Assembly: GCA_963693365.1 (NCBI GenBank)
Contig: CAVNZM010000011.1
Location: 6,882,001-6,946,000, forward strand
Length of the DNA stretch: 64,000 bases
Source of the DNA: Amoebidium appalachense
Lineage: Eukaryota > Ichthyosporea
Direction of reading: 5' to 3'
Positions 1-30,653 of the stretch are shown here, in pieces. The notes under the pieces were generated by a model. The model saw only the letters and a program-made list of their open reading frames with translations, was not told the origin of the DNA and ran no database searches. Numbering within the stretch: the first letter of the stretch is position 1; each line of letters starts with the position of its first letter. A program made the position numbers and the translations under genes.

Positions 1-60
<60 letters not shown>

Positions 61-341
61 TCACGGAGAGAGAAAAGCTCGCTTGACTGGTTTTAAAGTT
101 GGTAGTGTCAAGTGTAAAAGCCATCTACTTGTTTAATGTTAGTGAAGGCCCAGCCACCACCAATAGTTATAATCTCTTCACACGCTTGGATTCATACCAA
201 CCAGCTCATACGCATATGACATATTGATTACAATGCACACTTGCTAAAACACACACGTACACCGCCTATACACACATGGAGAAATAGGAACTTGCAACTA
301 TGATGGCAATCACCAATAGCACCACGGACATCCCCCCCCCC

Positions 342-372
<31 letters not shown>

Positions 373-650
373 GCGAAAGTAAGCAATAAAGTATGGCCGT
401 ATCTCATCTCATTAGAGAAAAGCTAAACAGATGGCTTTATCGGTCAAATAAAGCCAAAGCATTCATAACCATAAAGGGTAACTAAAAGTGCAACAAAAGG
501 TTATAGCCAGGTCATTCGTTCACACTAGCTGCAGGGGTAAACTACACACCATTCATCAAACACGATTGGACGATAAAAAGTGTTGGTTATCCACCATCTA
601 ATGATCATTCAGGACATTAAAAAAGAAGGGAAATGTGCAAGGCTTGGTCT

Positions 651-715
651 GTGTGTGTGTGTGGGGGGGAGAGAGAGAGAGAGAAAGAGAGAGAAAGAGA
701 GAAAGAGAGACAGAA

Positions 716-805
<90 letters not shown>

Positions 806-890
806 ACACACACACAGAGAGAAAGAGTGTGTGTGTGTGTACGCAAGTGCACCCCTGCGTGGGCATGTGCGTGTGTTGTGTGTTTGCCGC

Positions 891-983
<93 letters not shown>
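651..983. repeat. GA microsatellite and C/A composite tract downstream of gene A
   Basis: The stretch runs GT, then (GA)n to about 802, a short CA/GT patch, then more than 50 C followed directly by more than 30 A. With 1-650 (a CA run at 1-56, a C/T composite at 332-372, otherwise unremarkable A/T-rich sequence) it holds no supportable gene. Confidence 0.9.
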
Positions 984-984
<1 letters not shown>

Positions 985-1094
985 AATCCCACACCCATAA
1001 CGACACCCCAACACGTTCACACCAAAAACGAATATGGAAAAAGGGAAGGGTATTTACAATTCTCATATTTACACATCCGTCCTCCAAACCCTCC

Positions 1095-1128
<34 letters not shown>

Positions 1129-1163
1129 CCCCCCCCTCCCCCCCCCCCCCTCCCCCCCCAAAA

Positions 1164-13670
<12,507 letters not shown>

Positions 13671-14726
13671 CAGAGAACACAATGTAAGTTGATGCCTTAT
13701 TCTACATCCCATCCTCCCCATCCCCCCCCCCCCCCCCCCCCCCCTACCCGCTCCCCCTGCCTCCCTCCTCCCCCAACCCCATGCCTCCCTCCTCCTCCTT
13801 ACCACCCCACCACCAACTCATGGTCAACAACACATCACCTCGTGCACCAAACCCACCTCAGATACCGATTTTGTTACTGATGGGGGAAAGGAGGGCGGAG
13901 AGGGGAAGGGGGGTTTTGGGGGGGGTGGGGGTGGGGGGAGAGGGGCGTGGCCGGGGGGGGAGAGGGGGGGGAAGGGGGGGGGGGGGGGGGAGGGGGGGAG
14001 GGGGGAGGCCTAGAATGCGGTACACAGCACGTTTTTGTTTTTTCCCCTTTTCTTTTCTTTTCTTTCTTTTTCTTTTTTTGGGTTGTTGTTGTGGGTGTGT
14101 GTTTTAGTTGTGTGTGTGTGGAGGGGGGGAGGGAGAGGGGGAGGGGGGGGGGGGGGGGGGGGGGAGGGGGGTTTAGAAAGACTGACGGACAATCCCCGTC
14201 TGCCAACAGTAACAGGTTAATAACGAAAACCGGACAACGGGAGGAATAAGTAACTAGAAAACCTTGATTCTATTGATAACCAAAAACCATTGTCTTCTTT
14301 CTTCCCCGTTCAAATAAGCAAAAGCACAACCAAACACGCGAGGAAATCTCCTTATCGCACACCTTCTTCTTTCGGCGTTCCAAAGACGCCGGATCCCCCG
14401 ACTCCATGATGAGAAAAAGAAAAACCGGATCGTTCAAGCAGAGCTCATGCTGCCACGTGCGTGTTCCTGGTAAAAGATTAACGTGTGAGAAAACTCATTC
14501 GTTCTCCCACCACCAATACAAAAGCACAATCTCTTTGGGTAGCAAAGTGCTTTGTCGAATGCAGTTGCCCATTCATGAACGGAGAAAATGACAAAATACA
14601 TCACAACCCAAACTACACGGGAGAACAAGAGAGAGGGGAAGCGGGTATGGAAAGGCTGAGGCTGAGGCGGGGGGGAGGGGAGGGGGTAAGAAAGGGAGAA
14701 AGAGCAAGACGAGGGTAAGGGGGAGG

Positions 14727-14763
<37 letters not shown>

Positions 14764-16566
14764 TGAGAGGCAGGGAAAGAGGCGAGGGGTCGAGAGGGGC
14801 GAAGAGGGGGTGGGGTCGTGGTGGTCATGGGGGGGTTGCAAGAGCGAGGAAGATCGAGAAAGGGAAAGGGAAATGAAGAGAGCAGGAGGAGGATTTGAGG
14901 GAGGGAGGGAAGGGGGGCGGGAGGGAGGGAGGTAAGGGCGGAGTAGGGGGAGAGAAGGGGAGGAGGGGCAGGAAAAGGGGGAGAGGGGGGGGGGAGGGGG
15001 GGCAGGGTGGCGGCGGTGGCATGCACGTGTTTTTGTGTGTGAGAAAGGGGGGGGGGGGGGGGGGGGGGAGGGGGGAAGGGGGGGGGGGGGGGTAATCAAA
15101 AAGGAGCAGCAACTGTGTAAAAAAAAGACACCGGCTGAATAAAGGAAAAAAAAAAAAACAGCTTTAAAGAAGCTAAGAAATTGCAAGAATTTTTGTATCT
15201 TTACACGTGTATGTGTGTGCATACAACGCCTGGATGCCTGATACATAGCAACTGAGTTAAACAATCTCCATACATCCCTCCCCTCCCTCCCCTCCTTCCC
15301 CTCCCCCATTCCCTTCATTCCTCCCCCTCTAAAATATCTCGTGTTCACAAACGATTATAGAGAGATATAACAGCAAAGGAGCACTGAGAGTAACAAGATT
15401 CCTGAAAAAAAGAATTCCAGCAAAACTTCACATTCAAAATACCTCTAGGAAATCTCAATTCGTGCTGATGTTCCGGTGACTCAGCTCTCCGAACAACGAC
15501 TGGAACACCTGCAATGAAGAAAAAGCTATATACACTTGTGAATGGGCTTACGCGCCTGCTTGTGGGGATTGCAAGGAGAAGAAGACGTCTTAGCAAAACT
15601 TAGAATGGTCATGTTTTCCTTCTGGGTGACGGCTTTTTCGTTGTTACGTTGTTGTTACGCTACACAGCCGATGGAAACTCGGCGAAACAGAAAATGGGAC
15701 AAATTCCAAACGTCAATCAAATGTTACTTTTATACTTTATACAATAGTTTGAAAGGAAAAAGATAATGTTTTACTTTTTATCATTCATTAATGTTGCCGT
15801 TCTAGCCAAAGCTTGCTGGAGCGCTAGGTGGCGACCTTGAAGAAACAAAGCACCGTTTTTGTAGTGTGAACGGTAGCTGTGAATGGTACGATTTGGGAAG
15901 TTCAAGACAATCAAAGACAATCAAAGGACGACAACATGAACACATACCGAAAGGGCAGTAGCGTGCATTCCTTGTTATGTTGTATAAATTCTCATCACCG
16001 GCTTATGAATTCTTCAAAGTGCTAGCTATAAGAGGCTGGCACCCATGTTGTTTGCCTGGTGACTCGGCGGTCTGGTCCTATCATTCATGGTCTTCAACCT
16101 AGTTCTTTTCCGGGTTCTTCGTGATAGTTAATCTCATTCGCACCTTTTCCTGAATGCACAGATGGCTTCGCTTCTGGTTCACAAGTTTCATTCTCTCAAC
16201 CAATGCCCATCCTACCACATTGACAAGTGTAGAACAGCGTTACATCTCCCCCTCCCCTCCCCCCCCCCCCCCCCCTCCCCCCTCCCCCTTCTCAAACAAC
16301 AACAACAACAACAACAACACACACCGTGACCCACGCACACATACACAACCGCCACCACCACCATCACCACTAAAGGCACCCCACCCCTTTTCAGAACTAA
16401 GCAAAATGCAAGTGTGAAACGGGGATAGCGGAGAGGATGCCCCTCTCATCCTCTCATCCCCACCTCTCTTCCCCCCTCCCCCCTCCCCTCACACACACAC
16501 ACAGGGATAAACAACTACCCATACCCAATTGATGTTTATACCCCCCCCCCCCCCCCTCCCCCCTTC

Positions 16567-16690
16567 AGCGGGCCTTTCGCACCGCCACATACCTGATCAC
16601 ATGTAGTAGCCCCCCCCCCCCTATCCCCCCCCCCCCCCCCCCCCCCTCAGCGGGCCTTTCGCACTGCCACATACCTGATCGCATGTAGTT
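16567..16690. repeat. Duplicated 43-bp unit
   Basis: Two nearly identical copies start at about 16567 and 16647, sharing CAGCGGGCCTTTCGCAC, GCCACATACCTGATC and CATGTAGT. A poly-C tract separates them. Confidence 0.85.
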
Positions 16691-17379
16691 CAAGCAGCAC
16701 GGAAAACACTACACAGAAACGGAGATTGACGACACTTGGTCCGGAAACACAACAGCGACTCGCTGCCAGACTGCGCTGTGCAATAAATCAGTTCTCCACT
16801 CTTCCCCCCATCCCCCCCCCACCCTCCCCCCTTACTGTCTTATCCATCCCCTCCCCCTCCCCCCTCCCTTCCCCCCGCCCACACACACACACACACACAC
16901 ACGTGCGCGCTCACACCCCTCCTCCACCCCCCACTCGAAAAAAATATGAACAGGTGTTAACATTGGGATGAAGAGAAAGACTTTTTTTATCCTACTCCCC
17001 TTTCTCCTCCCCCCTCCCCCCTCCCCCTCCCCCCACCCCTCCCCTCCCCTCCCAACCTCCCACGCTCGCCACATCCAACTCCTCTCCTCTCCCCCCCATC
17101 CCCTCTCCCCCTTCCTCCCCCCCCCCCCCCCCCCCCCCCCACCCCTCTTCCCCCCCGGGGACCCTTAACACATGTGCAGGCGCATGCACGGACAGGCACT
17201 TGGGCTTAAACATGAGTTAGTGAGAGTGGTTTTCACGTCCATGTGTCGGTAGTTGGAGCCATAGCATACTATCTGATAATTTCCAACTTAGCTAAAACAT
17301 TGTGTCAACTGTACATGTGCATGGACGGCATGTCTGTTGAGCGACATTTCACAAAGGAAATTCGGGGGGGGGGGGGGAG

Positions 17380-17503
17380 TGCTGTTTATTAACGACATGT
17401 AGGTGAGCTGAAATGATTTGTTTTCGGCACCAAGGCCAACAGTACTTCCACCCAACAGGATATACATGTAAAAAATCAGTGTTACACTTACATCATACAA
17501 ATT
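17380..17503 (+). repeat. Dispersed repeat family 2, copy 1
   Basis: The unit is about 125 bp and includes GCTGTTTATTAACGACATGT, AGGTGAGCTG, GGCACCAAGGCCAACAGTAC and TTCCACCCAACAGGATATAC, ending GTTACACTTACATCAT. A poly-G tract precedes it. Other copies are at 18995-19075, 50449-50575 (minus) and, diverged, 63716-63800. Confidence 0.85.
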
Positions 17504-18029
17504 TCAAGTGGATATAACGTATCAAATAGACATCATATGTGTAGATATACCGTTTTTTTTTTTTTTAAAAAAAAATATTTAAGGAAATTCACGAAGAACT
17601 TGGCATTTGAAGCTCTCAGATGTTTTTACGGGGATAATACTGCCACATATCTAGTTAGATTCAAAATTTTAAGTTCTCCAGAATACTGATACAATATTTC
17701 AATATGTGTGTTCGTGTTGAAATTGATACATGTGTGGCATCGGTGCATCCGATGATGCAACATCCATATGCGCACACGCTTCAGAATTTGTCACATGTAC
17801 ATAATATTTCGTGCATGCCAATTGTGTGGCCCCAGACCTGTGTGCGGCTGTTTTGTTTAGGTGCGTGTCCGTCAGGAACGCATACATTTGCCTATACCTG
17901 TATGAGGTGTTTGGGGAAGAAGGAGAGAAAATGGCGATTCTGCATGTGTGCTTGCATGTGTGCATGTGTGTTGTTATAACATATTATGTGTGTGCTTTTG
18001 GGGACGGAAATGGGGATTGGAGGGGGGGG

Positions 18030-18032
18030 AGA

Positions 18033-18066
<34 letters not shown>

Positions 18067-18296
18067 TCCTCCGGGGGGGGAGGGGGGGGGGGGAAGGGAA
18101 GGGGGGGGGGGGGAGCAATAAACTTCCATAGAGAGAGAGAGAGAGAGAAAGAGAGAGCGTGGGAGGGGTGTGTGTGTGTGGGGGGGGGGGGGGGGGGGGG
18201 GAGGGAGGGAGAAAGAGAAAGAGTTAATAGCTCAGAGGAGAGAGAGGGGGGGGGGGGGGGGGGGAGAGAGAGAGAGAGCCTCAGAGAGGAGATAGT

Positions 18297-18345
<49 letters not shown>

Positions 18346-18536
18346 AGAGGGGGGAGGGGGAGAGAGAGAGTGCCTGACTGAGAGCCTCGGGGAGGAGGGG
18401 GCGGGGGGGGGGGGGGGGGGGGGGGGGGGGGAGGGGAGAGAGAGAGAGAGAGAGAGAGAGAGACGGCGAGAGAGAGAGGGAGGGAGAGAGAGGGAGAGAG
18501 ATAGAGAAAGGCGGGGAGAGAGAGAGGGAGAGGGAC

Positions 18537-18625
<89 letters not shown>

Positions 18626-18658
18626 GAGAGAGATAGAGAGAGGGGGGGGGGGGGGGGG

Positions 18659-18691
<33 letters not shown>

Positions 18692-18720
18692 GATTGTGTG
18701 TGTGTATGCGTGTGTGAGAG
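18030..18720. repeat. GA microsatellite block with poly-G tracts
   Basis: (GA)n runs, the longest at about 18540-18620, are separated by poly-G tracts. All purine runs are on the plus strand. No coding sequence is supportable. Confidence 0.95.
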
Positions 18721-18994
18721 AGGGAGAGAGTGAGGGAGCTCGAGGGAGGGAGGGAGGGAAAGATGCCATTGAATACTGCTGGGGGCCAGAGAGCCTCGGA
18801 GCGAGAACTTGAAAAGGGGAAAGGGATGGTTGCGAGACTGTCTGAATGGCCGAAAATCTGGAGAGGGAGCTCGAGCCGAAAGGAAACTACAATAGATAAT
18901 ATAAGGGAATGCAAGGGGACAGCTCCAGACTCCAAATTATCCACTGTGGGCATGAACACGGCACTCCGTAGAAAGAAGAAAGAATTTGGGGGGG

Positions 18995-19075
18995 GGATGT
19001 GCTGTTTATTAACGACATGTAGGTGAGCTGTGATGAGTTGTAATGTTGGCACCAAGGCCAACAGTATTTGTGTAG
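18995..19075 (+). repeat. Dispersed repeat family 2, copy 2 (truncated)
   Basis: It matches copy 1 from GCTGTTTATTAACGACATGT through GGCACCAAGGCCAACAGTA, then diverges. It too follows a short poly-G run. Confidence 0.8.
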
Positions 19076-19135
19076 TCCGGCGCACGTGGAGCTCGGCGAC
19101 CCGGCCCGCATTTCATAATCACGCCCACATGTACC

Positions 19136-19171
<36 letters not shown>

Positions 19172-19270
19172 ACACATCGCAGAGAACAAGCACGGGCACA
19201 CATGTTTTGGTACCTGGGCACTTTTCGCATGCATTGCACACACACTCCATGAGTTGTAGTAGGGTGGATG

Positions 19271-19312
<42 letters not shown>

Positions 19313-20749
19313 GCAGCCTGAGGGGCACTACTAACATTACTTTGTGCATGCAGATGCAGGCGAACTACGTAGCGGCACTTTGCCAAAGTTTCTGGTACTG
19401 GTGCACGTGTTTACTCTGCAGCGCGGTTGCGTTATGTTTTGTGGTGCGTTCCGAACCAATCATCTCGTAAGATCTTCACCGATCGGATTGGTTATTAGAT
19501 TGTTTGTTTATGATGTCTACCAATTAATATCTCCGCTGGAACAAAGCAGATCTGCACAAATAATCAACGGTCAGTCCCCCCCTAGGTGTGTGCCAGTGCC
19601 TCCCCCACTAGCACAAATATGCGCAAATGTTACAACAGTAATACAACTGGTAGTCCAACCGGCGCTGTGAAGCTTCATACAAGCCTATATAAGTAAATGT
19701 AAACTGCATATATACGATCAAATTCACCTTATAATTAGTTTTTTGACTTTATTTGGTGCCTACTGTCTAACAGGCTCTCCATAGAATAGGCTCTCACACG
19801 TGGCAGTAGATCTATTTCTTCATCCAAAGGATCCAATAGCTACAAAGATCTAGCACAGCAACCTCCAATTACTATGCTTTCACACCAGGGTTCGATAATT
19901 GTTTCTCTTTAAACCATAACCCACGTGCACAGGCTTTGGCGGGCCCCTAAGAAGCTTACTTGTGCCATTCTCCTCACGCGTTGCCATGGAGTTGGATGGG
20001 TCAACAACTTGACCCGGCAGTGTTGGAGAGGCAGGCGCCAACGCTGCGTCAATCGCTACAAACTGAGTGAAAGATGAGGTGACACAAAGACACACCACAT
20101 AGCCACCGCTAGCGAGATCGACCTGCGGACGCCTATTGCAAGCGTGTTTGGAGACTTTGGACGCGCGGCGCCGCCAAGTTCGTAACACGTACGGTTTACT
20201 TCTACACATTTTCAACATGCAAGGCTTTCTTCTCTTCGATGACGGTCTATTGATCAGCGACACATCACTGTGACATCTTCATGATCAACTCATCATTATC
20301 AAACAACAACAAACGTGAAAATCTTACAGCTATTTAGACCGAGCACTGGGTGCGCATGCTGGAAAGCCATCGTCACCGCGCTTTTTCTTGTTTCGCTGTC
20401 TTATGCATCCCGTGCGGAGTCCGCGGACTCTGCCGTCTCTGCGCCGTCTGAGTCTGCGGAGTGCATCAGTGATGAGTGAGCTTACGAGTCACTGAACATA
20501 TATACTGTATACAACAAAGTCGTGTTGTTTTGTTTCTGTGCAAACAGATTCAGCTGAATGTCTCGAACGACATGAAGGGTCTTAGACTTGCAACTGAAGA
20601 CTCGGCGACGAAGCGCTTTATACGCATTTAATTTGGACGGTTCCCTTTCAACCGTTCCCCGGCTGCGCTAATGGCTACGATCATGCATATGTGCTGGTGC
20701 ACGCGCTTCATGTGACACGTTGCCGAAGCTCACAATGCCCGAGGACAGC

Positions 20750-20756
20750 TATAAGA
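20750..20756 (+). promoter_or_regulatory. Candidate TATA box of the PL14 lyase gene
   Basis: TATAAGA lies 226 bp upstream of the chosen ATG in otherwise GC-balanced sequence. That would place the transcription start near 20780 and leave a 5' UTR of about 195 nt. Position and motif only. Confidence 0.4.
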
Positions 20757-20975
20757 GCCTGATCATGCACTTTGGCTCAGGTACCCACCTTCAAAGTTCT
20801 TGTTGGGACACGACGAAAGTCTTTGATACCGTGGATTTTTTACAAACTTGAACTGGTCAACAACATCTGGTTCAAACGGTGTGCCATATTTGTATTTGTC
20901 ACGCAACCCACCTCTTTCCCCCCCTTCCTTCTTTTTTCTGCCAAACTCTTAATTAAAAAAAAAAAAAAAAAGAAA

Positions 20976-21845
20976 ATGCCGTCCCTTCTGACAAGTCTGG
21001 CAGCCATTGCCGTGGCCTTCACCTCGTCTTCGGTCGACGGCGCAGCCACAAAACCAAAAACAACCACCAAAAAGGTAACCACTGCCCGCACGGAAGTTCC
21101 CTCCGGCTGCCCAGCCGGAACACGCAAGCTTCTATCCGCGGATTTTGACGGTCACTCTCGTGGAGGCTACTCGAGCAGCGAACTGAACAGCGATTTCCCC
21201 GGAACATTTGCCATCAACAATAAGTATGAGCTCGTCGAACTGGTCGCGGACGGGAACGGAGGCAACGCGCTCCGTCACCGCCACCGTAGCGGGTGCGCTG
21301 GCGGTAACTGCGGGATGTGGTTTCAAACGAAACTGCCTGAGCAAGTCGACACCGTTTACTACTCTTTCCGTTTGAAGTTTGTCGGCGACGGGTTCGATTT
21401 CCGAAAGGGAGGGAAACTCCCCGGGGTCTGCGGCGGAACGTGCAACGCCGGGCACAGGAAGCCTAACGGACACGACGGGTGGAGCGTGCGCGAGATGTGG
21501 GGAGGGAGGGGTGACCGGGCGTGGCTTGAAAACTACGTCTACCACGCAGGTCAACCCGGGGCGAAAGGAGAAGGTTTTTTCTGGTCGAAGGAGGTCCGGC
21601 CGGACAATTGGTACAATCTGCGCGTCAAGGTGGATATGAATTCCCCCGGGAGGTCGGACGGCACCGTGGAGGCGTGGTTGGATGGGGATAAGGTTTTGTC
21701 TGCCGACGGGATGAAGTTTAGGTCTACTGGCTCGCTCAAAATTGAATACTTCCAGTTTTCGAACTTCTACGGTGGCGAGGATTCGTCTTGGGCTCCTCAT
21801 GGCGACCAGTACATGGATTTTGATGATTTCCTTGTGTGTGGATAA
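20976..21845 (+). CDS. Secreted polysaccharide lyase, PL14 (alginate/glucuronan lyase-like)
   Basis: 289 residues, intronless. A hydrophobic signal peptide covers about residues 1-22. A Thr/Lys-rich linker (to about 40) leads into one catalytic domain to the C-terminus. The family's best-studied member, the Chlorella-virus lyase vAL-1, uses Lys, Ser, Arg and two Tyr. The matching positions here are K147 (in GGKLPG), S170 and R172 (in GWSVREMW), and Y187 and Y189 (in ENYVYH), with near-identical spacing. Paired cysteines near 107/112 and 152/156 suggest disulfides. Expected activity is beta-elimination of uronic-acid-containing polysaccharide outside the cell; the substrate cannot be told from sequence. 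The ATG at 20976 is chosen because signal peptide starts there; the in-frame upstream ATG at 20772 adds poly-Lys and no signal. The single exon contrasts with its intron-rich neighbours. Confidence 0.9.
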   Translation: MPSLLTSLAAIAVAFTSSSVDGAATKPKTTTKKVTTARTEVPSGCPAGTRKLLSADFDGHSRGGYSSSELNSDFPGTFAINNKYELVELVADGNGGNALRHRHRSGCAGGNCGMWFQTKLPEQVDTVYYSFRLKFVGDGFDFRKGGKLPGVCGGTCNAGHRKPNGHDGWSVREMWGGRGDRAWLENYVYHAGQPGAKGEGFFWSKEVRPDNWYNLRVKVDMNSPGRSDGTVEAWLDGDKVLSADGMKFRSTGSLKIEYFQFSNFYGGEDSSWAPHGDQYMDFDDFLVCG

Positions 21846-21849
21846 AGGA

Positions 21850-26800
<4,951 letters not shown>

Positions 26801-26824
26801 GATAACTTGGAATTAACAAGGAAA

Positions 26825-29800
26825 ATGCGTGGCACGATTTGCCTTTGGGCAGCCGCCCTTTCCGTGATGGCGAGCACGGTCAACGCAAACAACTTTTTCC
26901 TCACCAAATTTTTCCCTCGGCCGCCCCCACTGTTTGGAAATTTCCCCGGACCAAAAATAGGTTTAAAAGGAAAGGTTTCTCCCGCGTGCGCCTCCTTCCA
27001 CGAAGAGGCTCTAAGGTACTGCTACATGAACAACGAAAACGCGTCCAACGACGTTATCAAGAGCTGCATCTCTTCCATCGTGGTGAATGAGCTGAGTCAG
27101 TGCAACAAGAGCGAGCAGGATGTGCTCATGGGCTCGCGAGGTCCTGGAGTGTGTGGATGACTTCAACCAAGTGTGCGGTCCGAGGTGCGTGCTCGTTTTG
27201 TTAAACGCTCCTCATCACCTGATGATTTTCTGATCATGAAGACATGCATTCAGTGGTGTAGCGGCGGCTTTCATGATCATGATTCCGTAATTGTGTATCT
27301 TCTACACACACACATCAATTACTTATCATCCCACCGCATATTAACATACATCCACCCACATCCACACATGTACAGATGCGCAGCGCAGTGCACATGCAAG
27401 GACTCCGACTACAGCAAGTGCGCATGCTCCCGCCCCCAGTGCTCCACCTGCCTCAACCTGTGTGTGCAGCAGAACGCTGCGGTGCTGGAGAAGAGCAAGT
27501 GCACCCCCGATAGCCTCGTGCCTTACATTGAAGACTTATTGCAGGACTGCCCGACATGTCAGGAGCGCGCCGTTCAGATGTGCCAGGTACGCTTATAATA
27601 TATACATGTATCAATTGATTCCACTATTAATACCGTTGAAGTTACAGTGTTATAATTACACACACACATACACTACGGCGCGACCGTGATTTGCTCGTGT
27701 GTTTTCAAAAATTGTACACGGACTCATTACTATGTTTAGCTATGTGTGCATCATGACACACATCCACACATGGCATGCATGCCACACAACGTTGCTAACC
27801 ACACCGACTAGTACTGTGTTAGATTCGGAACTTGAAGTCTCAATCGGTTTGCTATGTAACACAAAATTAGGAAAGCGAATTGCCACAGTGGGTTGTGGAC
27901 GGTTTAAACTTTTTGAATTGTCGTCGAGAGAGATTCACCAGAGTCATCTACAGTATAATGCCAACTTCATGGATTATTTTCGTCCCATATCATTTTCCGT
28001 CAAGAATACTTCACGTACGTACCAAACCTCACACGCCGGAGTTCTAAATATATATTTCTCAATTCGCAGAAGACTACGACCTTCCCCATCGTTTCGTGCC
28101 TTGTTGGAGCTGCAGGAAACCAACTCCAAGCCCAGGGCTTTTGCACCAAGGAGGAGGTTTCAGACCTTCCAGATGATTTTTGTGCAAGTGCCGTCAACGA
28201 CGCTGTGCTAATCAAGGAATGCACAAAGTGTGTCCCCACCGATTTGGATTGCCGTGCTAAGTGCAGGTATATGTTCACCCACTCACCCACCTTCTTATGT
28301 ATTCATTTGCCCTTGAAGGCTCCGTACATGACTGACCACAGCGTGTGGCTCTTGTGTTGAAAAAAAAACGATTCATGAGATGATCCGTGCGGTTTGATAA
28401 GGTTTTTTCCCTTCTAAATGAGCCGTCTACTCCTTTTTTTTAAAAAGAGAGAGAGAGAGAGAGAGAGAGATCTGCACACAAGCCAGCTCTCCTCCCGTGC
28501 TTTCGTAATATGGCCTCACCACACGTTCATTGTGTGATTTAGGCAACACCGCCCAGCCATTCTTCTTCTTCTTCTTCTTTTTTTTTTTTTTTTTGCACGA
28601 CCACTAACTCACACTGTTGCCCACGTGCACACACACACAGAGATGGTATGATGATGAAGTACGGCTGCAAGACGTCCAACGTCGACGCCGACAACAACGG
28701 GATCACGGACGACTGCGAGAGGTTTATGGAGAAGAAATGTGATCCCAACACAAAGGTTTTCACCTACGCCCAGTGCCTCATGAACCCTGCAAACCAGCTG
28801 ACGGAGGAATGTACCGTGGTATGTGCCCAAATTCCATCCATGATATTATCGCGCTATGTTTTTACAATCGGTTTACACTTAAAAGTTGATAATGTCGCAC
28901 CCATTTTAGAGGTGATGTTTAAAAATGAAATGCCACACCATGCATATGAAGTTTTAGTTTCTTGTACTTAAAATGCACCATACAACACAAAGAGAATATG
29001 GCCACTCTTCCCGCAATCCTTCCCATCCCCCCCCCCCCCCCCCTCCCCTCCCTCCCTCCCTAGCCTCCCTCCCTCCCTCCCTCCCTCTCCCTCTCCCCCA
29101 ACCCCTCCCCCCCCCCCCCCCCCCCCCCCTCTTCTAAGGATGGGCTCTGCTTATGATGCAAATTATGAGTTCGAATTTCATATCGTGTGTACTTTGCCCC
29201 AGTCTCCCTCCTACCCTTCCCCCCCCGGGGCCCTCTTCAAGGATGGGCAGCTTTTGATGCATGATACTCTGTTGGCGAGTCCGAAGCCCAAACTGTGTGT
29301 GCTCTGCAAATTGTGTCATCTGTCATATATGTTCTTCTTTATATGATCTGTAGTACATTCTAACCCCCCGGGCACACACACACCCCACCCCGCTCCCGCC
29401 CCCCCCCACTCCCCCCCCCCCCCCCCCACCACCACCACCTTTTTCTACACGTGTGTGTGTGTGTGTGTGTGTGTGTCTGTGTGTGTGTCTGTAGTGCGTT
29501 CTAGCTCCCTCCCCCCCCCCCCTCCTCCCCCGGGAACGCCCCGCGCCTCCTCCCCAAACGAAAAAAAAAATAAACCTAAGTAATATAACAACGCTAGATA
29601 CCTAAATAAATGCGCCATCGTTTAACACGTAATTTCCCCCCCACCATCCCACAGGACGAGCTGACCCGTTTTGCGCAAAAGTACTGCGACATGTTCATGC
29701 AAACCACCAAGCAAAACACCTGCCTCTCCATATGCACGACCGGCGGCTCGCCTTTTCAATGCGACCAATGCTTCTCTGCCGCCAAGGCAAAATCCGGATG

Positions 29801-30610
29801 CGACAAAGTACCCACCGCACCCGTTTCCAAATTAGGCAACCTTCTCGATCAGGTGGGCGGGAAAGTCACCACAATGCCCGTGCCTATTCTCCCTCTCCCC
29901 GACCCGAAGCAAGCCTCTGATTTCTTCAAGAATTTGCCGAATGTGCTTGGTGGGGGGCCGAAGGGACCCACACCCACGGCTCAACCGGCTGTGGTTAGTC
30001 CAACGCCCGTAACACCACCGGCCCTGATGAAAATTGATGAAAAGCGCCCGCTGCCCGGGAATGTCGACGCTGACGGCGACTCTGTTACTGATGACTGCGC
30101 GGCCAAGGTGCAAGAGGTATGCATGATCTTTAACCAATCATTATGGCCCGCTTGGCTCCCACTCGTCCTTTAAGTTATCTCATGGGCTTTCTTTGTGTTA
30201 ATTCCACGCAGCTTGCATATGAAGTGTTTTCCTGTTTGCACTAAATAACACGTGGCAATGAGGGAGCTAGAAAAAAAATTCTTGACTGGGGAGTATGGCA
30301 TTTCATCGCATTATCAATTCAAGGCTGTAAGTTGCCCGTTTAGTAGACAGATTGCGGATGTTGATTATGCATTTACCCTGCACACCAGGTTAACGTTTTT
30401 CCTGTTTTTTGGCCGTGATATTGGGTTACGGCCTTTGGAAATTTCAGAGTTTAACTAACCAACCATGGCTTTTTCCCTCCTTCTTTGCTCCCCTCTCTCC
30501 TCTCTCCCCTCCCCCCCCTCCCTCCCTCTCTCTCTCTCTCCCCCCCCCCCCCCCCCCATCCTCCCTCCTTCCCTCCCTCCCCCCTCCCCCCCCCCTTCCC
30601 CCCCTCCAAT

Positions 30611-30653
<43 letters not shown>

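Larger units (their letters stand above)
13700..20740. other. Gene-poor region upstream of gene A and of the lyase gene
   Basis: No exon set could be supported. 13.7-15.1 kb is mostly G-rich tract. 15.2-16.2 kb is ordinary complex sequence without a good frame. 16.25-17.15 kb is C-rich. 17.2-18.0 kb is A/T-rich. 18.03-18.75 kb is GA/poly-G. 19.1-19.3 kb has two long A runs. 19.3-20.7 kb is complex. A 127-codon minus-strand frame at 19880-20263 is basic and hydrophilic but has no family features, so I do not call it a gene. The purine-rich plus strand at 18 kb would suit an intron of a minus-strand gene if one exists. Confidence 0.5.

Noticed and set aside
19880-20263. 127-codon basic minus-strand frame
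   Set aside because: No family features and no supporting signals. Length is within chance expectation.
20772-20975. Upstream in-frame start for the PL14 lyase
   Set aside because: It would put about 68 residues including a poly-Lys run before an excellent signal peptide. The TATA box fits transcription starting near this point, so it is more likely 5' UTR.
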